From JBBQZP01 sp038207585 (GTDB lineage: Bacteria; Pseudomonadota; Alphaproteobacteria; Rhodobacterales; Rhodobacteraceae), in assembly GCA_038207585.1 (NCBI GenBank), contig JBBQZP010000001.1, positions 1-64,000 of the forward strand: a stretch of 64,000 nucleotides of DNA, given 5' to 3'. The notes below the pieces were generated by a model, which was not told the origin of the DNA, made no database searches, and saw nothing but the letters and a program-made list of their open reading frames with translations. Of this stretch, positions 33,479 through 41,978 are shown piece by piece. The position numbers and the translations under genes are program-made. Numbering within the stretch: the first letter of the stretch is position 1; each line of letters begins with the position of its first letter.

Positions 33479-34152
33479 TCGGGCTGAAGCACATCCTGGG
33501 CGGTCTGGCCGCTGCATCGCTGCTTGCGTCGTGTGGCTCGCAAGAGGGGAACGGATCCGAATTCCGCTTCGCCAAGACCGCGATCACGCAGGCCATTCAG
33601 GCCCGCCGCGATGCGAAAGCGGGGGTTCAACCCGCGCCGGTGACGCGCGAAAGTCTCGCGCAGTATCAGACCCCCATGCAGAAGGGCTTTCTGCCGTCGC
33701 TGAACATGACCGCCTATTTCGTGCCATACGGCCAGAACGGTGATGTCGAGACGTGGTTTTCGTCGGACAAGAAATCAGTGTCATTCCGTCAGGGTGTCAT
33801 GATCGCTACGCGCGGATTCGGTCCGGATCTGATGCAATCCGTGGCCCCCGGTATCGGCACCATTGCGTCCGGCTCGGGAAGCTATGACCGGGTGTATTAT
33901 TATCTTGATGGGGCCGATCAGGTCATTCGCCGCGAATATCGCTGTGAATTGGCCAATTTAGGCCCGGAAACAGTGACTGTGGTAGAACAGCAACATTCGA
34001 CTCGTCATGTGACAGAGACATGCAGCGGAAAAGAGCCCGGATTCACCAATGACTACTGGTTCGAAGGTGGCACTTTTCTTAGGAAATCCAATCAGTTACT
34101 GATTTCAGAATGGGGTCCGATCCAGTTCGAGCGGGTCATTGACACCCGCTGA
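33475..34152 (+). CDS. yjbF: YjbF-family lipoprotein
   Basis: 225 residues. Lipobox LLASC (Cys 20). The mature part carries the YjbF pattern: a SVSFRQGVMIATRGFGPDLMQS segment and a C-terminal NDYWFEGGTFLRKSNQ strand pair. Structure and activity are unknown; in E. coli it belongs to the yjbEFGH exopolysaccharide operon. The ATGA overlap with yjbH implies coupled translation. Confidence 0.88.
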   Translation: MIGLKHILGGLAAASLLASCGSQEGNGSEFRFAKTAITQAIQARRDAKAGVQPAPVTRESLAQYQTPMQKGFLPSLNMTAYFVPYGQNGDVETWFSSDKKSVSFRQGVMIATRGFGPDLMQSVAPGIGTIASGSGSYDRVYYYLDGADQVIRREYRCELANLGPETVTVVEQQHSTRHVTETCSGKEPGFTNDYWFEGGTFLRKSNQLLISEWGPIQFERVIDTR

Positions 34153-34226
34153 ACAAAGGGCTTTCATAGGGTGCCGCCGTATGGTATCCGAAACTCAATA
34201 AATGAATCCAAGTCACGGAGAGTAAA

Positions 34227-34448
34227 ATGAAAAAGATCACTGCTTTCGTCGCCGCCACCGCTCTGGTTGCGTCGGTTTCTGCCGCTGTTGCTGGCGGCCC
34301 GGTTATCATCAATGATGAGCCGACCCCGATCGTTGCTGCTGGCCCGGCCACTTCGGGCGGCATCCTTCTGCCGCTGGTCGGCCTTGCTGTTGTCGCCGCG
34401 ATCGTTGCGTCGAACAACAACAGCGGTTCGTCCTCGACCAGCCAGTAA
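34227..34448 (+). CDS. Small secreted peptide, YjbE-like
   Basis: 73 residues: signal peptide (ITAFVAATALVASVSAAVAG, cut near residue 22), a short mature stretch VIINDEPTPIVAAGPATSG, a hydrophobic segment (ILLPLVGLAVVAAIVA) and an Asn/Ser tail (NNNSGSSSTSQ). E. coli YjbE is likewise a tiny exported Gly/Ser/Thr-rich protein encoded in the yjb operon, so position and composition suggest an equivalent; sequence identity is too low to prove it. It has a GGAGAG ribosome site and its own terminator, signs of a well-expressed gene. Confidence 0.75.
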   Translation: MKKITAFVAATALVASVSAAVAGGPVIINDEPTPIVAAGPATSGGILLPLVGLAVVAAIVASNNNSGSSSTSQ

Positions 34449-34474
34449 TCTTCGCTTTAGCGATGGTTATGATC

Positions 34475-34498
34475 GGGCCTGCTTCGGCAGGCCCTTTT
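34475..34498 (+). terminator. Rho-independent terminator ending the exopolysaccharide locus
   Basis: GGGCCTGC (34475-34482) and GCAGGCCC (34487-34494) form an 8-bp stem on a TTCG tetraloop, followed by TTTT. It lies 26 bases after the small-peptide gene. Confidence 0.93.
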
Positions 34499-34524
34499 CA
34501 TTTCAGCGGCGGGGCATTTGACAG

Positions 34525-35370
34525 ATGCCGATTCTTCCCCCCTTTTTCCGACGCCGCCTTGATCAGACCAACCGTCTGATCGAACGCGTCAACCGAGCCA
34601 ATCTGGGCATGATCGCAGCAAGTGTTGCGTTCTTCGGCTTTCTGGCGATTTTTCCTGCCGTGGCCGCCGTGATTGCGATCTGGGGCTTTGCAGCCGATAC
34701 CTCCATCATCCGCTCGCAGCTAGATGTGCTGCGCGAGATACTGCCCGCCGATGCGTTCCGCATCCTGCAACAGCAGGTCGAGGCACTGCTTGCCGCCAAC
34801 AGCAGCGGTCTGGGCTGGGCAACCGTTCTTTCAACGCTGTTTGCCATTTGGTCGGCGCGCGCAGGGGTGGCAGCACTGGTGTCTGGCATCAACGCGATTC
34901 ACCACCTGCCCGAACGTGGCGGACTGCAACATCAGATCGTGGCACTTTTGCTGACCGTGACACTGGTCTGCATCACGCTGACGGCACTTGTCGCGTCCAT
35001 CGTGGTGCCGGTGGGAATCGAGTTCGTCAATCTGGGGTCGGTAACCGCGATTGTACTGGAAGCCGCCAATACACTGCTTGGGATGGCCCTGGTAACGCTG
35101 GCTCTGGCTCTGGCATACCGGTTCGGGCCCAACGTGCCGCTGCGTCAGCACCGTCGGTTCTTCACACGCGGAATTTTTGTTGCGATGGTATTGTGGGTGA
35201 TCGTGTCCCGAGGGTTTGTAATCTATCTTGCGAATTTCAACAGCTACAACAAAGTCTATGGTTCTATTGGCGCCGTGGTTGTCTTGTTGATGTGGCTTTA
35301 CCTTAGCGCTTATGCCGTTTTGATCGGCGCTGCGGTCGATGCGGATCGCGCATCGCGCGAATTGAAGTGA
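34525..35370 (+). CDS. YihY/BrkB (UPF0761) family inner-membrane protein
   Basis: 281 residues with six hydrophobic helices, among them AASVAFFGFLAIFPAVAAVIAIW, IVALLLTVTLVCITLTALVASIV, GIFVAMVLWVIVSRGFVIYLANF and GSIGAVVVLLMWLYLSAYAVLIGAAVDAD. The motifs ASVAFFGFLAIFPA and NSYNKVYGSIGAVVVLLMWLY are hallmarks of the family, once misannotated as ribonuclease BN. Its biochemical role is not established; it is possibly a transporter. It stands alone after the exopolysaccharide terminator. Confidence 0.92.
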   Translation: MPILPPFFRRRLDQTNRLIERVNRANLGMIAASVAFFGFLAIFPAVAAVIAIWGFAADTSIIRSQLDVLREILPADAFRILQQQVEALLAANSSGLGWATVLSTLFAIWSARAGVAALVSGINAIHHLPERGGLQHQIVALLLTVTLVCITLTALVASIVVPVGIEFVNLGSVTAIVLEAANTLLGMALVTLALALAYRFGPNVPLRQHRRFFTRGIFVAMVLWVIVSRGFVIYLANFNSYNKVYGSIGAVVVLLMWLYLSAYAVLIGAAVDADRASRELK

Positions 35371-35427
35371 CGTGCCACAATCTGGGCCGGAAACGGCGCC
35401 AAAAATGCCCCCCGCAGGCTCCACTAA

Positions 35428-35521
35428 TTGATCGAAACCGATCAAAAAACGATTCGCTTATCGAAGAATGGTTTAAGAGCCGTTAACATAGTGGAGTCGC
35501 TATCCCTTGATCCGTGATCAA
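35428..35521. promoter_or_regulatory. Two TTGATC...GATCAA inverted repeats before the 103-residue gene
   Basis: TTGATCGAAACCGATCAA (35428-35445) and TTGATCCGTGATCAA (35507-35521) share the half-sites TTGATC/GATCAA with spacers of 6 and 3 bases. Fnr/FixK boxes have TTGAT-N4-ATCAA; these have N8 and N5, so they do not fit. Between them are TTTAAGAGCCGTTAACAT-like AT-rich bases that could hold the promoter. Confidence 0.5.
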
Positions 35522-35540
35522 ACCGAAGGAGTGGTGCGCA

Positions 35541-35852
35541 ATGACCGAAGCAGATCGAGTGGTGTCGCTGGCCTATGCGATTGATGCGGCGCGGCGTGCG
35601 TATCTTGATCTTGGGGGTGGTGCGGCCTTGCCGGATGACGTCACCCTTGCTCGATCGACGGCATATCGCACGCTGCTGACGGCGGGCCGCCAGATCAGGA
35701 CCCTTTCTACCCGCGACACATTCCTGCGAATGAAATCGCAGCTTTTCGCCGACCCCGAATTGTCAGCCCGCGCGGCAAGCGATCTTGATTATCTGTGGGC
35801 CGGTCTGTCAGACTGGCCCGACAATGACCCGGTCCGGGTGCGCTTGCATTAA
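35541..35852 (+). CDS. Small protein of unknown function
   Basis: 103 residues from ATG 35541, with AAGGAG nine bases before it, a strong ribosome site that decides the start. Mostly helical and soluble by appearance (DRVVSLAYAIDAARRAYLDLG; ARAASDLDYLWAGLSDW). No family recognised, no signal peptide, no Cys, no obvious DNA-binding motif. Codon use looks like the neighbours, so it is probably a real native gene. It stands alone with its own control region between the BrkB-like gene and the convergent tamB. Confidence 0.65.
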   Translation: MTEADRVVSLAYAIDAARRAYLDLGGGAALPDDVTLARSTAYRTLLTAGRQIRTLSTRDTFLRMKSQLFADPELSARAASDLDYLWAGLSDWPDNDPVRVRLH

Positions 35853-35873
35853 AGGGCGGGGCCGCAACCGGGC

Positions 35874-38800
35874 TTAATAGTCGCGCTCCAGAAAGATCCC
35901 GATTCCGGTGTTGCCAGTTGATCCGGCCGATCCGCGCAGGGTGATGCTGGGGGTCACGTCGAGGTTCAGGTTTATCTGGCTTTGACCCTGATCATCCACC
36001 TCAACCTCGGTATAAAGGTTGCGCGACAGGTATTTCCCAGCGCGCACGCTGGCTGCGCCACTTTCACTGGTGGAGACATCAAGGTTATCCAGCCCGAAAC
36101 CCTTGCGCAGTTTGCCCACGATACCGTCACCCCCACGCCCGGCCAACGAGGCCACGGCACTGGCAAGCTGCGCCGCCTGAAACGCCGAAAGCGAGGTCAG
36201 ATCGCGTCCGAACAAAAGCCGCGAAAGCACCTCTTCCTCCGGCAGTTCCGGGTTTGAGATGAAGCTGACCTTCGGTTCAAACGCCGATCCCGAAATCTGG
36301 ACCGAGCTTGTGACACCATCACTTTCCGTCGACGCCAGCACGTCGATCAACGCGTTGAAATCGCCTTCAAGCTGCAACGACGCCTTCACCAGATCAATCC
36401 GCTTGCCCAGAATATCAAGCCGCCCCCGGATCAGGTCGAACGACCCGCTGGGCACGATATTCGCTGTCGTGCCACCCACCCGCAATTGGCCGCCCAGTTC
36501 CGCGTCAAGCCCCCGGCCCCGCACGAAAATCCGGTTCGGGGCCGAGATCAGCAGGTCAAGCCCGTACGGGCGCTGCGACGCGCCGCCGCCCCCACCTGAC
36601 CCATCATCCACCAGCCCCGCCCGGACCCGTGTCGCCCGAACGGCGGCGGGTTCGTTCACATGTTGCAGGTCCGGCAATGACCCAACACCGCCCAGCCCGG
36701 TTTCCGGAATGCGCACCTCGGTTTCCACAAGGTCGATCCTTCCGCCGATCTGTGCGCCACCTGTCAGCGGGCCGTCGATGGAAATCGCACCCGCAAGCCG
36801 GGTCTGATACAGCGCCGGGTCCTTGACCACCACCCGAGTCAGATCGGCCTGCAGGTTCGCATCATAGGGTGCCGCAAGGCCGATGGTGCCTGCGACACGG
36901 ACCTGGCCGCCGCTTGACACATTGGTCGTCGCATCCACCCGCGCCTGCCCGCCGCCAAGGTTTGCCGTGGCCGCAATGGCATCCAGCGAAAATGGTAGCG
37001 ACGGATCGGCAAAACGCCCACCCGAAAGCGTGACCGTGCCATTCAAAGACGAAGGTGCCAGCGGGCCATTCAACGCCAGATCAAATTGCACCGGCCCCGA
37101 AATGGATCGCGGGCTGAGGAACGCATTGATCAGCCCCGATTGCGCCGACCCGGTGATGTTCAGATTGGCCGAGCCGAAATTCGTAGCCACACTGCCTGCC
37201 ACACGCGCATCAATCTGCCCCGGCCCGCGCCCCGACAGATCGACTTGATAGCCCTGACCGTTGTCGACCGCTGTGCCGTCGACTGTCACCGCGCCCGGAA
37301 ACCCTGGCAACACAAGCGCAAGGTTGGCCAATCGCGCCGAAAGTGTGACGCGGCGCGTGACTCCCGCCACCTCACCCGAGGCATCGACGTTCAGTTGCGG
37401 GTTCTGCAGAGTGGCACGGTCCACCGCGATGCGCCCGCCTTCCAGTCGCAGGGCTGCCGAAAGGTCGGTCTGGCCGCGCAACAGCGCATCCGCCTCGGGC
37501 TGGCCGATGGCAAGGTTGCTGGCATTGCCGGTGACGTTCAGCGTGCCTTTTTCGGGCGTGCCGGTAAAGCTGCCCTTGACCGCCAGCGCCCCGCGATAGC
37601 CTCCGCCCAGCGCGCTCAGATCGCCAAAGGACACATCCGCCGCAATGTCGCTACCCGCCGGATCATAGGTGCCGCTTGCGGTTACGTTCAGAGTTTGCGC
37701 ATTCACGCGGGCCGTGCGCAGAGTGATCGCCTGTCCCTTCAGCCCCGCGTCCAGTACGATGTTTGATGCCCCGCGCAGCAACCCGTCAACTTGCGCAATA
37801 CCCACCGAAACACTTGTTCCATTGGCGTTCAGCGTCAGATCGCCATCATCGACCTTGCCTTTGAACGTGGCCTTGCCGTTCAGCGCGCCTTTGTAGGCCG
37901 CGCCCAGAACCGAAAGATCGGCAAATGCCACATCCGCGGCCAGATCACTACCCGCCGGGTCATAAACGCCGGTCGCGCCAACCCGCAATGTCGCCGCCGC
38001 AACGTCGGCGCGCCGCAAGGTGATGCGCTGCCCCGAGATACTCGCGTCCAGCGCAATCGTAGATGGCCCTCGCAGCAGTCCGTCCAGTTCGGCGATGCCC
38101 AAGGCGACACCGTTGCCGCTGGCATTCAGGGTCACGTCGGCTGCATCCGGAGTACCCTTGAATGCGGCCTTGCCCAGAAGCGATCCGCGATAGTCCGGCC
38201 CAAGAACCGACAGATCGGAAAAGTCGATATCGGCGGTGATATCATTGCCCGCCGTGGCAATCGTGCCTTGCACGGTGGCTTTCAGGGTCTGCGCTTCGAT
38301 ATTCAGCAGCCGCAGCACCGTGCCCGCCTGATCGCGCTTGATTGACACGTCGATATGCGAGCCGCCCTTAAGCAGATTGTCGGCCTGTTTCTGCCCGACA
38401 ACCAGATTTGTGCCATCAACGCTGCCCTGCAGATCAAAACTGCCGCCCAGCACATTCGCCGCCCCCTGCACACGGGCCTTCAGCGCGCCCGAGAGCGGCC
38501 GGTCTGCCAAAGCTGCGGCGCGCGAGATGTTGGCCGCCTGCACCGACGCCTCGCCCGAAACGGTCAGGCCGGTTGAGATTCCCACCAGCCGGAGAGCGGC
38601 GTTCAGGCCGTAATCCTCGCCAAAAAGAACGATGCGGGGCAATTCCAGGCCGTCGATTCCCGATGTCCATTTGAAATCAGCCTCACCGCCGATAATGGAC
38701 CCCAGCGCCCGGCCCAAAGCCGCATCGCGGGGCGAAAGCCCTTCGGCGTTGAAAGCGATGGTGCCGCTGGCGGATTGCTGGTTTGCCAGACGGCTGATCA

Positions 38801-39995
38801 CGCCCGAACCGCTCAGTTGAAGCTGACTGGCCGAAAAATCATCGCGGCGCAGGCCGTTCACCGTGGCGGTGCCCGTCCAGCCGTCGCCCTTCGCGGCATC
38901 GAAGGACAGGTTGATCGCCGCCCGATCAAGTTCGGTTTTCAGATCAGTCGTCAACGGCAACAGAACTGGTGAACCATCGGGCGCCCCAAGGCTGCCGGTC
39001 AGCGCGAAACTTTGCGGCAACCCGTCCGCCGCCAGCGCCAGCGTGCCGTCAAGGATCAGCGTGCGCGCCCGCAGCGCCAGTTGGTTCAGCAGCAGCCGAC
39101 CGTCAGTTGCCTGTTCGCCGGTGGCTTTCAGCGCCACGTCATTGCCAAAGAATTCCGCATATTCCGGCGCAAAAAGGGGCGCGAGGTCACCCGACAGATC
39201 GACATCGAACCCCTGCGCGCCATCGCTCGCCTGTTTCAACGCCACTTGGCCCGCCAGACGCGGCGCGTTGTCGGTGGCAAGGGTCACATCGGCGGTAAAA
39301 TCGCTGACCGGGCCTTCGCCCTTTACCGTCAGCCCCACGGCAGGTGCGCCGGGGATGCCCAGCTTTTGTGTGGCAAGGCCGCCCGCGCCTTCCTGCACGT
39401 CCAGATCAATCGCCAACTGACCGCTGCCGTTGGCATAGCTGGCCGTCAACGCGATGCGTTCCGCCGGGCCTGCATCGGTGCGTTCAAGCAGCAGATTTGC
39501 CGACCCTTCGCCGCCCGAAAGAGCAACCGATGCCTCAAGGCGCGCCTCAAGCGGGGTGCCAAGGATCGGTGCGCCCAGCACGATTTTCGCGGCCGACAGC
39601 TTGTCAATATTCACCGAAACCGGCAACTCGGGCAGCGAAAAGCCCGAGGCTTCGGGGGCGGGCACCGTTGATGCTTCTGTAATCGGCTGGCGGTCCAGAA
39701 TGATCTCGCCCGCCGTCAGTTCGCTGACCTGAACCTTGCCGACCAGCAGGGATGACCGGCTCCAGTCCAATGTCACATCCTTCAGCGTCAGCCAGACGCC
39801 CTGACTGTCGGCGATGGTCATCTGGGTCAGGCTGGCTTGTGATGACAACGCCCCCGCAAACCCGTCGATCACCACGGAACGACCCGCGCCGGAAAGGTTT
39901 TCCTCAAGCAGGTTGGTCAGATAGCCCTTGTCATCGTCCTGTGCATGGGCGGGCAACGGCAGGGCAAGACAGGCCAGAATAAGGAATTTCCGCAT
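35874..39995 (-). CDS. tamB: Translocation and assembly module protein TamB
   Basis: 1373 residues. Signal peptide-like N terminus (FLILACLALPLPAHA), then a long run of alternating beta repeats that forms the hydrophobic groove of AsmA/TamB-type proteins, and the C-terminal DUF490 domain from about 1020 (GRLDILGKRIDLVKASLQLEG; SNPELPEEEVLSRLLFGRD; ending RGSAGSTGNTGIGIFLERDY). TamB works with TamA in outer-membrane protein or lipid delivery across the periplasm. Exact 99-residue repeats occupy part of the middle. Its ATG shares one base with the tamA stop (TGATG). Confidence 0.95.
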   Translation of the reverse strand: MRKFLILACLALPLPAHAQDDDKGYLTNLLEENLSGAGRSVVIDGFAGALSSQASLTQMTIADSQGVWLTLKDVTLDWSRSSLLVGKVQVSELTAGEIILDRQPITEASTVPAPEASGFSLPELPVSVNIDKLSAAKIVLGAPILGTPLEARLEASVALSGGEGSANLLLERTDAGPAERIALTASYANGSGQLAIDLDVQEGAGGLATQKLGIPGAPAVGLTVKGEGPVSDFTADVTLATDNAPRLAGQVALKQASDGAQGFDVDLSGDLAPLFAPEYAEFFGNDVALKATGEQATDGRLLLNQLALRARTLILDGTLALAADGLPQSFALTGSLGAPDGSPVLLPLTTDLKTELDRAAINLSFDAAKGDGWTGTATVNGLRRDDFSASQLQLSGSGVISRLANQQSASGTIAFNAEGLSPRDAALGRALGSIIGGEADFKWTSGIDGLELPRIVLFGEDYGLNAALRLVGISTGLTVSGEASVQAANISRAAALADRPLSGALKARVQGAANVLGGSFDLQGSVDGTNLVVGQKQADNLLKGGSHIDVSIKRDQAGTVLRLLNIEAQTLKATVQGTIATAGNDITADIDFSDLSVLGPDYRGSLLGKAAFKGTPDAADVTLNASGNGVALGIAELDGLLRGPSTIALDASISGQRITLRRADVAAATLRVGATGVYDPAGSDLAADVAFADLSVLGAAYKGALNGKATFKGKVDDGDLTLNANGTSVSVGIAQVDGLLRGASNIVLDAGLKGQAITLRTARVNAQTLNVTASGTYDPAGSDIAADVSFGDLSALGGGYRGALAVKGSFTGTPEKGTLNVTGNASNLAIGQPEADALLRGQTDLSAALRLEGGRIAVDRATLQNPQLNVDASGEVAGVTRRVTLSARLANLALVLPGFPGAVTVDGTAVDNGQGYQVDLSGRGPGQIDARVAGSVATNFGSANLNITGSAQSGLINAFLSPRSISGPVQFDLALNGPLAPSSLNGTVTLSGGRFADPSLPFSLDAIAATANLGGGQARVDATTNVSSGGQVRVAGTIGLAAPYDANLQADLTRVVVKDPALYQTRLAGAISIDGPLTGGAQIGGRIDLVETEVRIPETGLGGVGSLPDLQHVNEPAAVRATRVRAGLVDDGSGGGGGASQRPYGLDLLISAPNRIFVRGRGLDAELGGQLRVGGTTANIVPSGSFDLIRGRLDILGKRIDLVKASLQLEGDFNALIDVLASTESDGVTSSVQISGSAFEPKVSFISNPELPEEEVLSRLLFGRDLTSLSAFQAAQLASAVASLAGRGGDGIVGKLRKGFGLDNLDVSTSESGAASVRAGKYLSRNLYTEVEVDDQGQSQINLNLDVTPSITLRGSAGSTGNTGIGIFLERDY
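37623..38216 (-). repeat. 297-bp (99-residue) tandem repeats inside tamB
   Basis: The motif DLSVLG-x2-Y-[RK]-G starts with Asp codons at 38216, 37919 and 37622, each exactly 297 bases apart. The two full units also share LLGKAAFKG/LNGKATFKG, the LDGLLRG/VDGLLRG block, GQxITLRxA and YDPAGSD. A further, more diverged unit precedes (toward higher coordinates) and another follows. The equal spacing without indels suggests duplication events retained in frame. Confidence 0.85.
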
Positions 39996-41863
39996 CAGAA
40001 TGCCTGCCCTATGCCCACATAGATCTGCACGCCCTCGCCCGTATTGCCACCGACTGGCCCCGCGATATCAAGCCGGATCGGCCCGACGCCGGTATCATAG
40101 CGCAGGCCAATCCCCGCGCCTGCATGCCATTCGCCCGCATCGCTGAAGATGGTGCCAGCGCCGACGTAACCCGCATCGACAAAGCCCACGACACCGATGC
40201 TTTTGGTGACCGGCACCCGTGCCTCGACCGAAGCCGCAAGAAACGACGTGCCGCCTGTCTGGAATGTTTCTCCGTTCGCCACCAGTTCATTGACGCCCAG
40301 CGATTGGTAGGGCTGCCCGCGCACGGTGCCGCCACCGCCCGAATAGAACAGGAAATCGCGTGGCACCCCGGCAAGACTGCCGCCCAGAATAGCCCCGCCC
40401 TGCACGCGAGCGGCCAGAACCACCGGCTTGTCACCCGAGCCTAGTCCGCGATAAACGCGGCCATCCCATGTCAGACGCGCGCCGCTGTCGGTGCTGCCAA
40501 AGCCAAGGAACGGCTTCGCCTCGCCCTGCGCATAAAAGCCTTTGGTCGGGTTCAGCTGGTTGTCGCGGTTATCCCAGATCACGCCGACCGGCAGGGCAAA
40601 CAGGCGGTATTGCGTATTGCCCGACACGTCGCTGACGTTTGATGCCTGATATTCCAGACCCACTGATCCCGTCAGCTTGTCAGTGAAAATGCGGCTCAGG
40701 CCGACGCCGATATCGGCCACGTCGGCAACATAATCCTGTTCATCCAGGTGCGACAGCTTGATGCGAAAGCTAAGCGTCGTATCCGGATTGAACGTCGCGG
40801 GGCGTTCCAGCGTGGCACCAAGGCTATAGTCGATGCCACTGTTCTGCGCGCCGATATTAGCAACCTCGCCGTCAATGCGCAGACGTTCCGCGCCACCAAA
40901 CAGGTTGCGGTGCAGCCAGTAGCCGCTCAGCTTTGCGCCCTCGGAGCTGCCAATTTCGGCACCGAACGAATAGCGGCGGCGCTTTTCTTCAACCAACGTG
41001 GCGGTAACACCCTGAAGATCGGGCGAAATGATCCCGTCATCCTCGGTCAGCGAAACCGACCGGAACACCCCGGTGCGCCGCAGACGGTCGGCGCTGGTCT
41101 TGATGGCTTCGGGGTCGAATACCTCGCCTTCGGGATAGCCCGCAATCGCTCGGATACGGCGTTCGCGCATCCGCTGCTGACCGATCAGCGTCAGGGGGCC
41201 AAACCGCAGTTTCGGGCCGGGGCGAAGGGTCACATCGGCGGCAAGAGTCTGGCGCGCGTGATCGGCGACTATGGATTGGCCGGACGGTGCGGCCTTGGCG
41301 TGGCCCGCGCTGCGCCACGCATCGACGGCGACGCCTGCGCTTTCCTGAATGACGCCACTGCGCGCGGTTTTTCCGGTTGCAAACCCCTCGGGCAGTTCGG
41401 TGCCTTGGGCCAACGGGGCAATCCGCGCGGTCGAGAATGCGAATTCCGGGCCGGGTGTCACGGTCACCTCGATCCGGTTGATGGCCGAGGGGGCTTCCAG
41501 GGGCGGGATCGACGACGCCTCGCGCCCGTCAACCTTGACGCTGACGACGGGCGAATAATGTCCCTCGGCATAAAGTGCACCGATGATGCGGCCATATTCG
41601 GCGCGGGCGGCTGCCAGAATATCCTGCGGGTCGGTGACGCCTTCGGATTTCTTGCCGATCAGCAGGGATGCGCCGCGCACGGCATCTTCTATCCCCGTGT
41701 CATCGCCCGCGACGTTGAAATCCAGTGTTTCAAAGGCATGGGCAGGGCTTATGCAGGCGGCGATCAGGGTCAGGGCAAAGCCCGTATGGCGACCGATAGT
41801 CAAAACCCGCACTCTGCCGTTCCCCCGAACCAAGATGCCCCACCTGACCATCGCATCTCGCAC
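39995..41863 (-). CDS. tamA: TamA (BamA/Omp85 family outer-membrane protein)
   Basis: Up to 622 residues from the ATG at 41863; a GTG at 41812 after a G-rich ribosome site gives a neater signal peptide (TIGRHTGFALTLIAACISPAHA). POTRA domains follow (about 45-270, with LRFGPLTLIGQQRMRERRIRAIAGYPEGE as the last). The 16-strand barrel contains the Omp85 signature GGGGTVRGQPYQSLG and ends in an aromatic residue (YVGIGQAF), the usual assembly signal. It is upstream of and overlaps tamB. It diverges from the MauG-like gene. Confidence 0.94.
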   Translation of the reverse strand: MRDAMVRWGILVRGNGRVRVLTIGRHTGFALTLIAACISPAHAFETLDFNVAGDDTGIEDAVRGASLLIGKKSEGVTDPQDILAAARAEYGRIIGALYAEGHYSPVVSVKVDGREASSIPPLEAPSAINRIEVTVTPGPEFAFSTARIAPLAQGTELPEGFATGKTARSGVIQESAGVAVDAWRSAGHAKAAPSGQSIVADHARQTLAADVTLRPGPKLRFGPLTLIGQQRMRERRIRAIAGYPEGEVFDPEAIKTSADRLRRTGVFRSVSLTEDDGIISPDLQGVTATLVEEKRRRYSFGAEIGSSEGAKLSGYWLHRNLFGGAERLRIDGEVANIGAQNSGIDYSLGATLERPATFNPDTTLSFRIKLSHLDEQDYVADVADIGVGLSRIFTDKLTGSVGLEYQASNVSDVSGNTQYRLFALPVGVIWDNRDNQLNPTKGFYAQGEAKPFLGFGSTDSGARLTWDGRVYRGLGSGDKPVVLAARVQGGAILGGSLAGVPRDFLFYSGGGGTVRGQPYQSLGVNELVANGETFQTGGTSFLAASVEARVPVTKSIGVVGFVDAGYVGAGTIFSDAGEWHAGAGIGLRYDTGVGPIRLDIAGPVGGNTGEGVQIYVGIGQAF

Positions 41864-41978
41864 AGGCCCCTACAACCGCAACAACGCGTGAAGGTGCGGG
41901 TTGGTTCCCGCATTTGCGGAAATTCGCCTTCCCACATGGGCACGCGCATGATTGAGTATTTCCAGATGGAGATTTCCA

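Noticed and set aside
35472..35487. CtrA box (TTAA-N7-TTAA) before the 103-residue gene
   Set aside because: The two TTAA half-sites are six bases apart, not seven, and the flanks do not match.
35428..35521. Fnr/FixK boxes
   Set aside because: The half-sites look like TTGAT/ATCAA but the spacers are eight and five bases rather than four.
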